Assembly: GCA_964369625.1 (NCBI GenBank)
Contig: CAYJFC010000003.1
Coordinates: forward strand, 1 to 61,731
Length of the DNA stretch: 61,731 nt
Direction of reading: 5' to 3'
From: CAKOSP01 sp964369625
GTDB taxonomy: Bacteria > Bacillota_I > Bacilli_A > RF39 > UBA660
The notes under the pieces are model-generated. The model saw only the letters and a list, made by a program, of their open reading frames with translations, made no database searches and had not been told where the DNA came from. The position numbers were made by a program, and so were the translations under genes. Shown one piece after another: positions 54,160 through 61,731 of the stretch; position 1 is the stretch's first letter, and every line of letters begins with the position of its first letter.

Positions 54160-55824
54160 ATGTTAAAAAGACATTTCCAGTTGATAGTAGCCATTGTCAT
54201 ATTTGTTTGCATACTTAGTATATCAATAGGTTATTCAGCCCTTAATTCAAATTTAACAATAAGTGGAGAAGCTATTGTTAACCCCACTAAGCAAATGAGG
54301 GTAAGTTCTATTACAGTGAAAGAATTTGTTGATGGAGGTTATGAAACCTATTCAAATATTTTTACAAATGATAGCACTGAAATGCATGTTACTTTGCCAA
54401 ATAATTCTTCTAAAGTTATTTATGAAGTAACTCTTGAAAATTCAACACCTCATAGTTATTTACTTAGTAATATAGAAGAGTTAGTTTCTAATAATCCTAA
54501 TATTATATGGGAAGTTAGAAATATAACTTTTTCTACTAAAATAGGGCATGGTACGACTGTTTTTGAACTGGTATTATCTCATAAAAATACTAATACTGTT
54601 AATGAGAGTGCTTCCATTAATTTGAAATATTATTTTGAATTATTTGACAATTATAAAGATACTATACTTGCAGGTGCTGATCCTATTCTTACTACTGGAT
54701 TGATACCGGTTGTTATCGAAGCTGATGGTTCCGTTTTGAAAGCAGATGTGTCATCTAACTGGTATAATTATAATGAAAAACAATGGGCCAATGCTGTTAT
54801 GATTTCTGATGAAAATAATCGAAATACTTATAACGATGCTATTGGAGGCACTGAAATTGATGCTTCTCATATTTCAGTATATTATGTATGGATTCCAAGA
54901 TATGAATATCAGATATGGGATGAAATACAGGTTTCGCCAGCATGGGGTGAAGATAAGACAGAAATGCAAGAAATAAATATTAGGTTTGTTGATACAAATA
55001 CACCTAAAAAAACTATAACTTCCTTAGGTGAATGGTATACTCATCCAGCGTTTAGTTATAATGATGGAGTATCTACTACCGAAGTTAATGGATTTTGGGT
55101 TAATAAATTTGAACTAACAGGTACATTAAGTGCCCCTACGTCTTTACCAAGTTCTAAGCCTTTAAGAAATATTAATTTATCTACATATTTTAGCACTATA
55201 AAAAGTTTTGAAAATTTATATATGAATAATAACGATAAGGTTGATTCACATGGTATTAAAAATAGTGAGTGGTCTGCAGTAGCTTACTTATCTTTATCTT
55301 TGTATGGAAAGAATAGTGAAGTTTTACCAAATAATTACTCTAGCCAAATTACTGGATGTGGTGCTAATATAGGTAGTGTTGGTGGTAACTCTGCTTGTTT
55401 GAATGCTTTTGGAACTGTTTTATCAAATGAATATAATTCCAGTACTAGTGGTAATATATCGGGCGTGTTTGATATGTCAGGATGTCTTTGGGAAAGGACA
55501 ATGGGTCTTCAAAAAAATTCTCTTGGTGAAATAGATTTTGCTTCATCTGGATTTACTAGTTTGAATCCTAAGTATTATGATGTATATGAATATAGTACAT
55601 CGGGTAATCAGTACGGAAACAGTGGCTATGGTCAGGCAATTAGTGAAACAGCAGGATGGTATGGTGATTTTTCAACTATTCCTAATGGGAATACTAATCA
55701 CTGGACTTTGCGTAGTGGTGATCAAAATAGTGGTATTTCGTCAGGAATATTTGCATTCATGACTTCTTCTGGAACGTCATACTGGACTCATAATACTAGA
55801 GGAACAATGTGGGTGTATGATTAA
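54160..55824 (+). CDS. Secreted protein, camelysin-like N-terminus and SUMF1-like C-terminus
   Basis: 554 residues. The signal region VIFVCILSISIGYSALNSNLTISGEA resembles SipW-dependent substrates. A domain shared with the protein at 43441 follows, ending ILAGADPILTTGLIPVVI. The C-terminal half has VYYVWIPRYEYQIWDE, THPAFSYND, GFWVNKFELTG, SEWSAVAYLSLSLYG and NISGVFDMSGCLWERTMG. The latter echoes the formylglycine-generating/SUMF1 fold (GNVxEW-type), but no enzymatic function can be claimed. One of five proteins here with related export signals. Confidence 0.75.
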   Translation: MLKRHFQLIVAIVIFVCILSISIGYSALNSNLTISGEAIVNPTKQMRVSSITVKEFVDGGYETYSNIFTNDSTEMHVTLPNNSSKVIYEVTLENSTPHSYLLSNIEELVSNNPNIIWEVRNITFSTKIGHGTTVFELVLSHKNTNTVNESASINLKYYFELFDNYKDTILAGADPILTTGLIPVVIEADGSVLKADVSSNWYNYNEKQWANAVMISDENNRNTYNDAIGGTEIDASHISVYYVWIPRYEYQIWDEIQVSPAWGEDKTEMQEINIRFVDTNTPKKTITSLGEWYTHPAFSYNDGVSTTEVNGFWVNKFELTGTLSAPTSLPSSKPLRNINLSTYFSTIKSFENLYMNNNDKVDSHGIKNSEWSAVAYLSLSLYGKNSEVLPNNYSSQITGCGANIGSVGGNSACLNAFGTVLSNEYNSSTSGNISGVFDMSGCLWERTMGLQKNSLGEIDFASSGFTSLNPKYYDVYEYSTSGNQYGNSGYGQAISETAGWYGDFSTIPNGNTNHWTLRSGDQNSGISSGIFAFMTSSGTSYWTHNTRGTMWVYD

Positions 55825-55892
55825 TTATCAAATAGATAGATTAAATGTTAAAATATATATATTGTTCCTGATAGGTAATTTTTCAGTTATGA

Positions 55893-56087
55893 AACCAAAA
55901 TAGAAATAAAATACTTTTCCTTACTAGAAAAAATAATGATCTTATAGGAAAAATTGACGAACTTCCAAGTGGCAAAATTGAAAATGGAGAAAAAATAAAA
56001 GAAGTTAATTATTCATATTTAGATCACAACAAATCACCTATAACATATATTAATATAGGTGATTTTAAATGGCTAAAAAAGTTGTGA
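55893..56087 (+). pseudogene. Remnant of an unidentified gene ahead of the truncated amidase
   Basis: An open stretch with no start codon encodes FLTRKNNDLIGKIDELPSG and later SPITYINIGDFKWLKKL before TGA at 56085-56087. Composition looks coding, but no promoter, RBS or start exists and the upstream 55825-55892 is noise. It overlaps the amidase start by 19 bases, as natural neighbours would. It may be the end of a phage tail or lysis-module gene (inference). Confidence 0.45.
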
Positions 56088-56362
56088 TAGATGCTGGACA
56101 TGGAGGAGATGATCCAGGCGCAGTAGGTAATGGTATCACTGAAAAAGTTTATACATTACAAATAAGTGAATATATATATGATAGATTATCTGATATGGGA
56201 ATAGATTCAAGTATGACTAGAACAAGAGATACGACGCTTGATCCAGATACAAGAACACAAGTAGTTCAAAGTTTTTACGGAGATGGCGAAGATGTAATAG
56301 TTTTATCTAATCACATAAATGCAGGTGGTGAAATTTTTACACCCTGGTGGCCTCTTTATTAA
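56069..56362 (+). pseudogene. N-acetylmuramoyl-L-alanine amidase, C-terminally truncated
   Basis: 97 residues: KKVVIDAGHGGDDPGAVGNG, then VYTLQISEYIYDRL, MTRTRDTTLDPDTR and DVIVLSNHINAGGE, the Amidase_3 fold up to the second zinc His. After AGGE the sequence turns into IFTPWWPLY and stops, losing the catalytic Glu region (about 80 residues). No signal peptide, as in phage-type endolysins. The break at about 56330 coincides with the left end of the recombinase-bearing element, so insertion is the likely cause. Confidence 0.75.
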
Positions 56363-56382
56363 ATAATATAATTCTATGTAAT

Positions 56383-56492
56383 TTTGACAAATATACGGAT
56401 TAAATTAGTTTTATCAATATAAATGTCAAATCATTTTTATGTATTTTGACGACTGTAGCCAAATTCATATATTTTTTGGTATAGTTGTCAAA
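56383..56492. repeat. Two TTTGAC-N36-GTCAAA inverted modules
   Basis: TTTGAC at 56383-56388 faces GTCAAA at 56425-56430, and TTTGAC at 56445-56450 faces GTCAAA at 56487-56492. Both pairs have exactly 36 bp between arms, and the modules repeat every 62 bp. They fill the 134-bp non-coding stretch between the amidase break and the recombinase stop. Confidence 0.7.
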
Positions 56493-56496
56493 GAGT

Positions 56497-58158
56497 TTAA
56501 TTAGTTGATTGTTTACCCTTTCTTCCGTTGGGATTTCTTATAGGTGAATCATCAACATATTTAAATGTGTGTCTATCTAGTAAATCATATTTGAACTTAA
56601 TTGTGATATTTCTATCTTCATCAATAATTATTCTTTCAAGTAGAGCGTGTATTAAATCTCTATTTGGATTACTAGAATTTAACAGTTTTTTAATATTTAA
56701 TGTATAATCAGGTATTTTATTTGTATTTTGTTTATTTTTTATGATTTCTATTTCAATAGATTCAAGTTCTTTATTCAAGTCATTTAATTGGCTATGAAAT
56801 GGTGTGATTATTAATTTATAATCTTCTATAGATATATTTCCATCAACTCTATCTTGATATGCAATCTTGATAGAGTTATTTATTTTACTAATTTCTCTAG
56901 TAATACTATCTTTTCTAATTTCGATAGAATCATTGTTTAAATTATTATTATTGATTATCTCAGTATTTAAATCATTTATATTTACAAAACTAAATAGTTT
57001 AGATAAAAGAGTATCAAGTTCTTTTAAAATTTGTTTTTCTAACTTATCATAAGGAAAGAAATGCGAAGAACATTGTCCTCTAACTGGATCTCTAGCATAC
57101 TTATTACAATTAACAGTCCAATATTTTTTAATTTTTCTATAAGTAACGCCTAGTTTATTCTCACATTCATTACAAAATAATAAACCTTCAAGAAGTCTTA
57201 TTTCTCTTTCTGTTTTAAGTTTAACTGCTCGTTCTCTTTTTTCAGATTTTTGATTAACTAGTCTAAAAATATCTTCATCAATGATTGCTTCGTGAGTGTT
57301 TGGAACTCTAATCCATTCTTCTTTTGGCAAAGTTCTTTTCTTTTTAGATTTATAACTAGGTTTAGCCTGCTTACGCTGAACCATGTTTCCTATATACATT
57401 TCATTTTGCAAAATTTTTCTAATTGAACTTATTGTCCATATTTCTGAATTCTTTAATCTAGAAGATTTAGGAATATTTTTGTAAGCACTTGGTGTAGGTG
57501 CTTTTTCGTTGTTTAGTCTTGTAGCAATCTCACTCATCCCAATGTTGTTAGATTTTAATTCAAAAATAAGTTTAACATATTTTGCAACGTTTTCATCAAT
57601 AATTAATTTGTTTTTATTTTCAGGGTCTTTCATATAACCATAACTAGGTCTACTACCAATAAACTGACCATCATGTCTTTTAAAATTTAGTACAGTAATT
57701 ATTTTATGTGAATTTTGTCTGCTGGTGTGGTCATTTAAAGATAATATAACAGGGGATATGTCATAGCCTTTAGGGTTTTGACTATCATAGTTATCTTGGA
57801 CTGAAATATATCTTATATTTTTTTCAGGAAAGTAAATATCCATATATTTTCCTGATTCAATATGATCTCTACCTAATCTAGAGAAATCTTTAACTAAAAC
57901 AGTGTTTACTTTTTTAGCTTCAATATCATCTATTAGTTTTTGGAATCCAGGTCTTTCAAAGTTAGTACCTGTATATCCATCATCTATATAGTAATCATAA
58001 ATTTCTAAATTATTATTTTGTGCATAGTTAGTTAAGTATATTTTTTGATTTATTACACTTTCACTACTATCCTCTACAAATTTTTTGTTTCTATCTTCTT
58101 GAGATAGTCTTATATATATACCTGTCTTATAACTTGCGTTTGTTAAGTAGTTATTCAT
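56497..58158 (-). CDS. Large serine recombinase
   Basis: 553 residues. The catalytic domain has GIYIRLSQEDR (nucleophile Ser at about residue 19), DDGYTGTNFERPGFQKLI and VLVKDFSRLGRDHIE. A recombinase domain follows (IGSRPSYGYMKDPENKNKL, WTISSIRKILQNEMYIGN). Then a zinc ribbon (CNECENKLG and CNKYARDPVRGQC) and a coiled coil typical of this class. It should integrate and excise the element by double-strand exchange at att sites. The 3' end faces the element's left end, the usual arrangement. AACGGAGGAAC precedes the ATG. Confidence 0.94.
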   Translation of the reverse strand: MNNYLTNASYKTGIYIRLSQEDRNKKFVEDSSESVINQKIYLTNYAQNNNLEIYDYYIDDGYTGTNFERPGFQKLIDDIEAKKVNTVLVKDFSRLGRDHIESGKYMDIYFPEKNIRYISVQDNYDSQNPKGYDISPVILSLNDHTSRQNSHKIITVLNFKRHDGQFIGSRPSYGYMKDPENKNKLIIDENVAKYVKLIFELKSNNIGMSEIATRLNNEKAPTPSAYKNIPKSSRLKNSEIWTISSIRKILQNEMYIGNMVQRKQAKPSYKSKKKRTLPKEEWIRVPNTHEAIIDEDIFRLVNQKSEKRERAVKLKTEREIRLLEGLLFCNECENKLGVTYRKIKKYWTVNCNKYARDPVRGQCSSHFFPYDKLEKQILKELDTLLSKLFSFVNINDLNTEIINNNNLNNDSIEIRKDSITREISKINNSIKIAYQDRVDGNISIEDYKLIITPFHSQLNDLNKELESIEIEIIKNKQNTNKIPDYTLNIKKLLNSSNPNRDLIHALLERIIIDEDRNITIKFKYDLLDRHTFKYVDDSPIRNPNGRKGKQSTN

Positions 58159-58232
58159 TTGTTCCTCCGTTCTTTACTTAACAATCCACAGGATAAGTGA
58201 ATTATATTATTTTTTTAATAATTTTGCAAACT

Positions 58233-58352
58233 TTATACATTTTTTTTGATATTTATTTGCTCAATTAAATATCTGATAATTAATCCCTTAAGGATTGCTT
58301 GTTTTTCTTTTTCCATAATTAAATTTATGTCTAGTTCTAACTTGTTATTCAT
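58233..58352 (-). CDS. 39-residue element-encoded small protein
   Basis: ATG at 58350-58352 (minus) with GAGGAGAT 5 nt upstream encodes MNNKLELDINLIMEKEKQAI and ends IEQINIKKNV. It lies between mob and the recombinase on the same strand, 10 bases after the mob stop. The RBS and operon position support it; the function is unknown. Confidence 0.5.
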   Translation of the reverse strand: MNNKLELDINLIMEKEKQAILKGLIIRYLIEQINIKKNV

Positions 58353-58362
58353 TTTTATCTCC

Positions 58363-59718
58363 TCATCTTTCTTTATTCATATTATCTTTTTTGATAATCT
58401 TATCAACTTTTTTCTCATAATCTTCATGATTAATAATATTATCTTTTGCTCCTAATAACTTAGCAATTGCTTTATAAGTCTTATTTAATTTATTTGTAAA
58501 TGCTTTAGTTATTATTTCTATTTTTTGTTTTAAACCTAAAACTTCTAGTTTTAAAGTTTCTATTATTTTATCTTGTTTATTAATAAATTTATTTAACTGA
58601 TTAATTTCCTTATTTTTTTCAGTCAGTATTTTTCCTGATTTTAGGGAATTTATTTCATAATTTAACTTATTTATTTCATTCTTGTTAACAATGTTTTCTT
58701 TTGTGATTTGCTTTGAGTAATCAATTAAACTTATTATTTCAGATTCTTTATATCCTAATAATTTTCTTTTATTAACATCTAAATTTTCATCAACAGCTTT
58801 AATCTTTTTATTAGTTTCTAATTCTAATTGACTACTATTTAGTAAAACTTTATATTCATTTTTTAGATTATCAACATTGTTTTTTATAGAATTATAATTG
58901 TGTGTGGCTTTATCTATGTGTTCTTTATTTGAACCAATCTCACCACGAAATAAATTAAATCCTTTTGAATTAATATATTCATTATATTCATCTTGTGCTT
59001 TTGCAAAAGATGTTTTTCCGCCTTTATCTTTCCAAAACTGGTCTGAATTTAAGAATTTTCCTTTTTCCACAGTATAAATATTTTTGCCGTTTTCATCTTT
59101 TAGTTGAATAGGGACTAACTTTTTATTACCGTGTTTATCTATAATTTCTTTTTTTATTAAATTGTTATTATTATCTGTAACAAATGTTTTTCTTCTAACT
59201 TCATTAACTACAGGGGTGAAATAAAAGTGCATATGTGGAGTATCTTCATCTAAATGAACCGATGCATAAACAACGTTTTCACTACCAACATATTTACTCA
59301 AAAAGTCATAACTTTCTTTAAAATATTCTTTTATTTTTTCAGGAATATCATTTTCATTTTTTATATCTGGAACTAAAATAGGTTGTCCTTCTTTTTCTCC
59401 GACTTGGTAAGTTCTTCCTGAATCTTTGAATTTCATTCCTAAATTTTGGAAAAATTCTGGACCGCTAGTTATAATAGCTCCATTTAATAAATTAATATTT
59501 TTTTTATTTTCACCATAGCTAACATTATTTTCAGTTAGTGTTTTATAAACTGTACTAGCAAGATTACTTTCTATAGTTTTATATTCAATATTAAATTGTT
59601 TTCTTTCTATATCGTAATTGCCAGTTCCTTTTCTATCTGTTAACTCAACACTAAGTCCACCTAAGTCAGAAGATTTATATTTATTATCAAATCTTAATAC
59701 TTGGTTTCCGTCAAACAT
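58363..59718 (-). CDS. MobV-family relaxase (Mob/Pre)
   Basis: 451 residues. The N-terminal relaxase domain has NIEYKTIESNLAS (usual start region), NLLNGAIITSGPEFFQ and the metal motif VHLDEDTPHMHFYFTPV (HxDExxPHxH) at about residues 155-170. A long coiled-coil C-terminus follows (about 280-420). MobV nicks oriT and pilots the strand during mobilization by a helper conjugation system. AAGGAGA precedes the ATG. No type IV secretion gene is in the window. Confidence 0.93.
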   Translation of the reverse strand: MFDGNQVLRFDNKYKSSDLGGLSVELTDRKGTGNYDIERKQFNIEYKTIESNLASTVYKTLTENNVSYGENKKNINLLNGAIITSGPEFFQNLGMKFKDSGRTYQVGEKEGQPILVPDIKNENDIPEKIKEYFKESYDFLSKYVGSENVVYASVHLDEDTPHMHFYFTPVVNEVRRKTFVTDNNNNLIKKEIIDKHGNKKLVPIQLKDENGKNIYTVEKGKFLNSDQFWKDKGGKTSFAKAQDEYNEYINSKGFNLFRGEIGSNKEHIDKATHNYNSIKNNVDNLKNEYKVLLNSSQLELETNKKIKAVDENLDVNKRKLLGYKESEIISLIDYSKQITKENIVNKNEINKLNYEINSLKSGKILTEKNKEINQLNKFINKQDKIIETLKLEVLGLKQKIEIITKAFTNKLNKTYKAIAKLLGAKDNIINHEDYEKKVDKIIKKDNMNKER

Positions 59719-59860
59719 TTTGTCTCCTTGCTTTTTTTGGTCAATTAATGACCTATCTCACTAGGGCATAGCCCATAATCGTGAGTTCAGGGAATAATCC
59801 CTAAAGACCCTAATAATTAACTATCGCCACTTTCATTGCTTTGCAACAAAACGTGCCACG
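59719..59860. other. Structured non-coding region upstream of mob, candidate oriT
   Basis: Between the repA stop and mob start lie short palindromes: GGGC-ATA-GCCC near 59763-59773, AGGGA-ATAA-TCCCT near 59788-59801, and TTGCAACAAAACGTGCCACG. It is more GC-rich than its surroundings. MobV oriTs normally sit just upstream of mob, as here. The nick site was not identified. Confidence 0.5.
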
Positions 59861-60805
59861 TTAATTATCTATTAAAGGTTCTTCATAACGTACTAAATAA
59901 TTTCTTTTGTTAGAAGACCTAACTTTAGTAATGTGAAGACCTTCTTTTTTTAGTGCATCGATTTTTGAATTAATCAACTTACCAAAAGTTACAGGTGTGC
60001 AAAAAAGATTTGCTTGCCGAACTATATCGGTAGAACTTAATTCAAACTCTCCTTTAATAGAAGCAAATTTAATAAACATAATTAAATTTGGGTCAACTAT
60101 TTCCTCATCATCTTCATCACATACAATAAAAACTAGTTTACTATCTTTTTTTAATAGTAATTGAATTGATGGAAAATCTCTATTGATAGTAGAAAGCTGT
60201 ACATTTAATTTATTATTTTTTTCTATTAAAGTGAACACGCCATCAACACAAGCATTAAAGCCAGTACTACCTAAAGTTTCTTTTCGTTTGTTTAAATGAT
60301 GTGTTAGTAGAATAGTGTAGTTATATTTATCAGCTAAGTTTCTTATCTTTGGTAATAATTTTTGAGATATATCTTGAAAGTCATTCATTTCATAAGCTAT
60401 TCCAAAATCAAAATCTTTTAACATATCAATGATTAAAAATTTTGTTTTATTAGGATCAGAATGTTCACATAAATCAACTTCAATATCAGACATACTTATT
60501 TTTTCTTTATTAGCTCTATCTATTAAAAATAGAGATTGTTTTTTTGCTTTCAGATTCATATATTCCATCCTCTGATTTATTTGATATACATCAGATTCTG
60601 TGGTAATATATATAACAGGTGAAGCAATTGTTTTATTACCTAAAAATGGTAATCCATTTGTGAGAGAGTAGGCAAGTTGTAGGGCAAACATCGACTTTCC
60701 TACCTTTGGTTGTGAAACTAGCAGATAAACACCTTTAGACCTCATCAGTCCTTCGACTATGATGTCTTTTTTAATACTTTTATCTACATCTTCAATTGCA
60801 ATCAT
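59861..60805 (-). CDS. RepA-like AAA ATPase (AAA_25)
   Basis: 314 residues. Walker A LLVSQPKVGKSMFA at about residues 31-44, VIYITTESD, Walker B KFLIIDML and LTHHLNKRKETLGSTGF fit the RepA/DnaB-like hexameric helicase group of plasmids and integrative elements. A winged-helix-like C-terminus follows (FELSSTDIVRQANLF, KLINSKIDALKKEGLHI). It may help replicate the excised circle. AGAAAGGAGG precedes the ATG. It is transcribed from the operator-covered promoter at 60845-60873. Confidence 0.85.
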   Translation of the reverse strand: MIAIEDVDKSIKKDIIVEGLMRSKGVYLLVSQPKVGKSMFALQLAYSLTNGLPFLGNKTIASPVIYITTESDVYQINQRMEYMNLKAKKQSLFLIDRANKEKISMSDIEVDLCEHSDPNKTKFLIIDMLKDFDFGIAYEMNDFQDISQKLLPKIRNLADKYNYTILLTHHLNKRKETLGSTGFNACVDGVFTLIEKNNKLNVQLSTINRDFPSIQLLLKKDSKLVFIVCDEDDEEIVDPNLIMFIKFASIKGEFELSSTDIVRQANLFCTPVTFGKLINSKIDALKKEGLHITKVRSSNKRNYLVRYEEPLIDN

Positions 60806-60820
60806 ATTAACCTCCTTTCT

Positions 60821-60932
60821 AGAACGATAATTCGTTCTGATTAAATTGTAGCACTACAAAAACATAAAGTCAATAGTTTAGAACGAAAAATCGATTAAAA
60901 TTATTTACTATAAATTTATAGTGTGTTAAAAT
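60821..60932. promoter_or_regulatory. Divergent control region with two repressor operators
   Basis: O1 is AGAACGA-taat-TCGTTCT (60821-60838) and O2 is AGAACGA-aaaa-TCGATTA (60880-60897), both 7-4-7. The minus promoter TTGACT-17-TACAAT (60868-60873 and 60845-60850) drives repA-mob and starts at O1. The plus promoter TTTACT-17-TAAAAT (60904-60909 and 60927-60932) drives the XRE gene, with O2 just upstream of its -35. This is a lambda-like switch layout. Confidence 0.82.
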
Positions 60933-60966
60933 AGATATAGAAGACCAAAAATAAAGAGGTGAAGTA

Positions 60967-61476
60967 ATGAATTATAGTGAACTAAAAACATTTGTAGAAG
61001 AAGCAAGAAAAGAAAAAGGATATACTCAAAGAGAACTTTCTAAATTGATTGGTTTAAGCCAAAGTACTTACAACGATACGATCAATGGTAAAATAAAAAA
61101 AGTAGATGTTGATATATTAAGAAAAATTGCAGAAGGCTTAGATCTTTCTTTGAAAAAAATATTAGAGGTTTCAGGATATATTGAATTTGTTGATAGCTTA
61201 TCAGTTGAAGAAAAAGGTGTTAAACATATAGAAGAAATAGAACTACGCTTAGAACAATATGAAAAAGAAGAACAAGAAAAAGCAAGAATTGAAAAAGAAA
61301 AGGTTGTAACGATTCAAAATGTTAGAACTAAATTATCAAACTTATTAAAAGATTTAAAAAGTGTTGATGATAAATATTCAGTTGAAAAAATAATCACAGA
61401 AATTGATGATACATTAAAGTTATTAGAGATTTTTGATAAACATAGTGAATTAGAAAAAGATTCAGAACAATCATAG
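60967..61476 (+). CDS. XRE-family transcriptional regulator of the element
   Basis: 169 residues. The HTH_3 domain spans about residues 5-65: ARKEKGYTQRELSKLIGLSQ, STYNDTINGK and ADGLDLSLKKIL-like IAEGLDLSLKKIL. A long charged helix (HIEEIELRLEQYEKEEQEKARI) could mediate dimerisation. It lacks a visible LexA-type peptidase domain, so induction by self-cleavage is unlikely. It should bind the 7-4-7 operators upstream. AGAGGTGA precedes the ATG. Confidence 0.85.
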   Translation: MNYSELKTFVEEARKEKGYTQRELSKLIGLSQSTYNDTINGKIKKVDVDILRKIAEGLDLSLKKILEVSGYIEFVDSLSVEEKGVKHIEEIELRLEQYEKEEQEKARIEKEKVVTIQNVRTKLSNLLKDLKSVDDKYSVEKIITEIDDTLKLLEIFDKHSELEKDSEQS

Positions 61477-61486
61477 GAGGTAGAAT

Positions 61487-61731
61487 ATGTTAAGAGGAAA
61501 ACCATTTGTAAAATGGGCTGGTGGAAAAAGACAAATACTAAACGAACTGAAAAAATATATGCCATATAATTTTGATACATATTACGAACCTTTTATTGGT
61601 GGAGGAGCAGTTTTGTTTGAACTATCTCCTAAAAATGCAGTATTAAATGATTATAATGAAGAATTAGTAAATGTTTATAAATGTTTAAAAGACGAAAATA
61701 ATTTTACTAAAATGATTAAAGAGTTAAATAG
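61487..61731 (+). CDS. Dam-type DNA adenine methylase (3' partial)
   Basis: 81 residues before the window ends. KPFVKWAGGKRQILNELKKY, YYEPFIGGGAVLFEL (AdoMet motif) and LNDYNEELVNVY are the D12-class (Dam/DpnM) hallmarks; the DPPY motif would lie beyond the end. TAGGAGG is 6 nt upstream of the ATG. It follows the XRE gene by 10 bases in one operon. It could be a lone methylase protecting the element or part of a restriction system. Confidence 0.88.
   Translation, partial: MLRGKPFVKWAGGKRQILNELKKYMPYNFDTYYEPFIGGGAVLFELSPKNAVLNDYNEELVNVYKCLKDENNFTKMIKELN

Larger units (their letters stand above)
56330..61731. mobile_element. Integrated mobilizable element, left part (runs past the window)
   Basis: It starts where the amidase reading frame diverges and holds a large serine recombinase, a small ORF, a MobV relaxase, a candidate oriT, a RepA-like ATPase, an XRE repressor and a Dam methylase. 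This set is typical of mobilizable or conjugative elements of Bacillota. The left border is inferred from the amidase break (a GA dinucleotide at 56330-56331 could be the crossover core). The right end is outside the window. Confidence 0.72.

Noticed and set aside
55577..55762. 61-codon plus-strand frame inside the 54160 gene
   Set aside because: Out-of-frame shadow with no RBS; the host gene has a coherent product.
58246..58455. 69-codon plus-strand hydrophobic frame
   Set aside because: Antisense to the mob 3' end and the 39-residue gene; its apparent hydrophobicity comes from reverse-complemented Lys/Asn codons.
1..61731. CRISPR array
   Set aside because: No set of regularly spaced 24-36 bp direct repeats with unique spacers was seen; the only regular spacing is the pair of short modules at 56383-56492.
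1..61731. tRNA, rRNA or T-box elements
   Set aside because: No T-arm (GGTTCGAxTCC), rRNA core motif or T-box AGGGTGGNACCGCG sequence was noticed on either strand.

Overview
The window is about 62 kb of very AT-rich DNA with dense, short-spaced genes. It carries clean SigA-type promoters (TTGACA/TATAAT, 17-bp spacers, many TGn extended -10 boxes), AGGAGG/AGGTG ribosome-binding sites and A/U-rich hairpin-plus-T-run terminators. TGA is used as a stop (for example walJ, rlmH, ftsX, ogt), so the code is standard. The gene content is rpsF-ssb-rpsR, rplI-dnaB, walJ-rlmH, yvcK-whiA, rplM-rpsI with an L13-type leader, a GerQ homologue, YitT and SpoVB/YtgP-type MurJ. This points to a low-GC Bacillota lineage, most likely an uncultured, host-associated Bacilli relative; the exact lineage is inference. 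Two 100-N scaffold gaps and a one-base frameshift in ung suggest a metagenome-derived draft.

Layout. 1-1517: 3' part of a surface protein. 1548-9410: ribosomal/replication block (rpsF-ssb-rpsR; a GtrII-like membrane glucosyltransferase on the minus strand; rplI-dnaB-LysM/G5/M23 peptidase-walJ-rlmH-ung). 9405-11580 (minus): LemA and a MurJ-type flippase, the latter under a 30-bp perfect palindrome. 11718-20407: a lipoprotein, two more surface proteins of the same family as the first, a metallo-hydrolase, an M3-like peptidase, GerQ and YitT. 20495-23296: ftsE-ftsX plus a coiled-coil M23 hydrolase that keeps its catalytic residues. 23348-27417: yvcK-whiA-nrdG-truA, then rplM-rpsI. 27604-28508: a small secreted Cys-rich protein and decayed arsR/thioredoxin-like genes. 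28550-39101: amidase, Zn-phospholipase-C-like protein, Abi_2-HtrA-RDD operon, CapA-like protein, an unknown membrane protein, SWIM-SNF2 helicase. 39206-45267: a three-gene secreted-protein operon. 45350-48387: a helix-rich unknown protein and a GT2 glycosyltransferase broken by a gap. 48478-51123: a four-gene DNA alkylation repair operon (AlkD-like, AdaA-like, Ogt, DUF1848). 51218-53136: TetR-MATE efflux pair. 53156-55824: two further extracytoplasmic-type proteins. About 56330-61731: left part of an integrated mobilizable element (large serine recombinase, MobV relaxase, RepA-like ATPase, XRE repressor, Dam methylase) that seems to interrupt an amidase gene.

Themes. (i) A family of secreted proteins shares an N-terminal TasA/camelysin-like signal region and a C-terminal DUF6273/SUMF1-like domain; no sortase, LPXTG motif or SipW peptidase is visible here. 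(ii) Envelope growth: FtsEX plus a hydrolase, a second M23 enzyme, amidase, MurJ, GT2 and GtrII enzymes. (iii) The strongest lead for an under-described system is the alkylation-repair operon. Its last protein, DUF1848, has a C-terminal CX3CX2C cluster and ends in QMSLF, a close match to the bacterial beta-clamp-binding motif. (iv) The mobile element has a well-resolved divergent control region and an unexplained pair of TTTGAC-N36-GTCAAA modules beside the recombinase gene.
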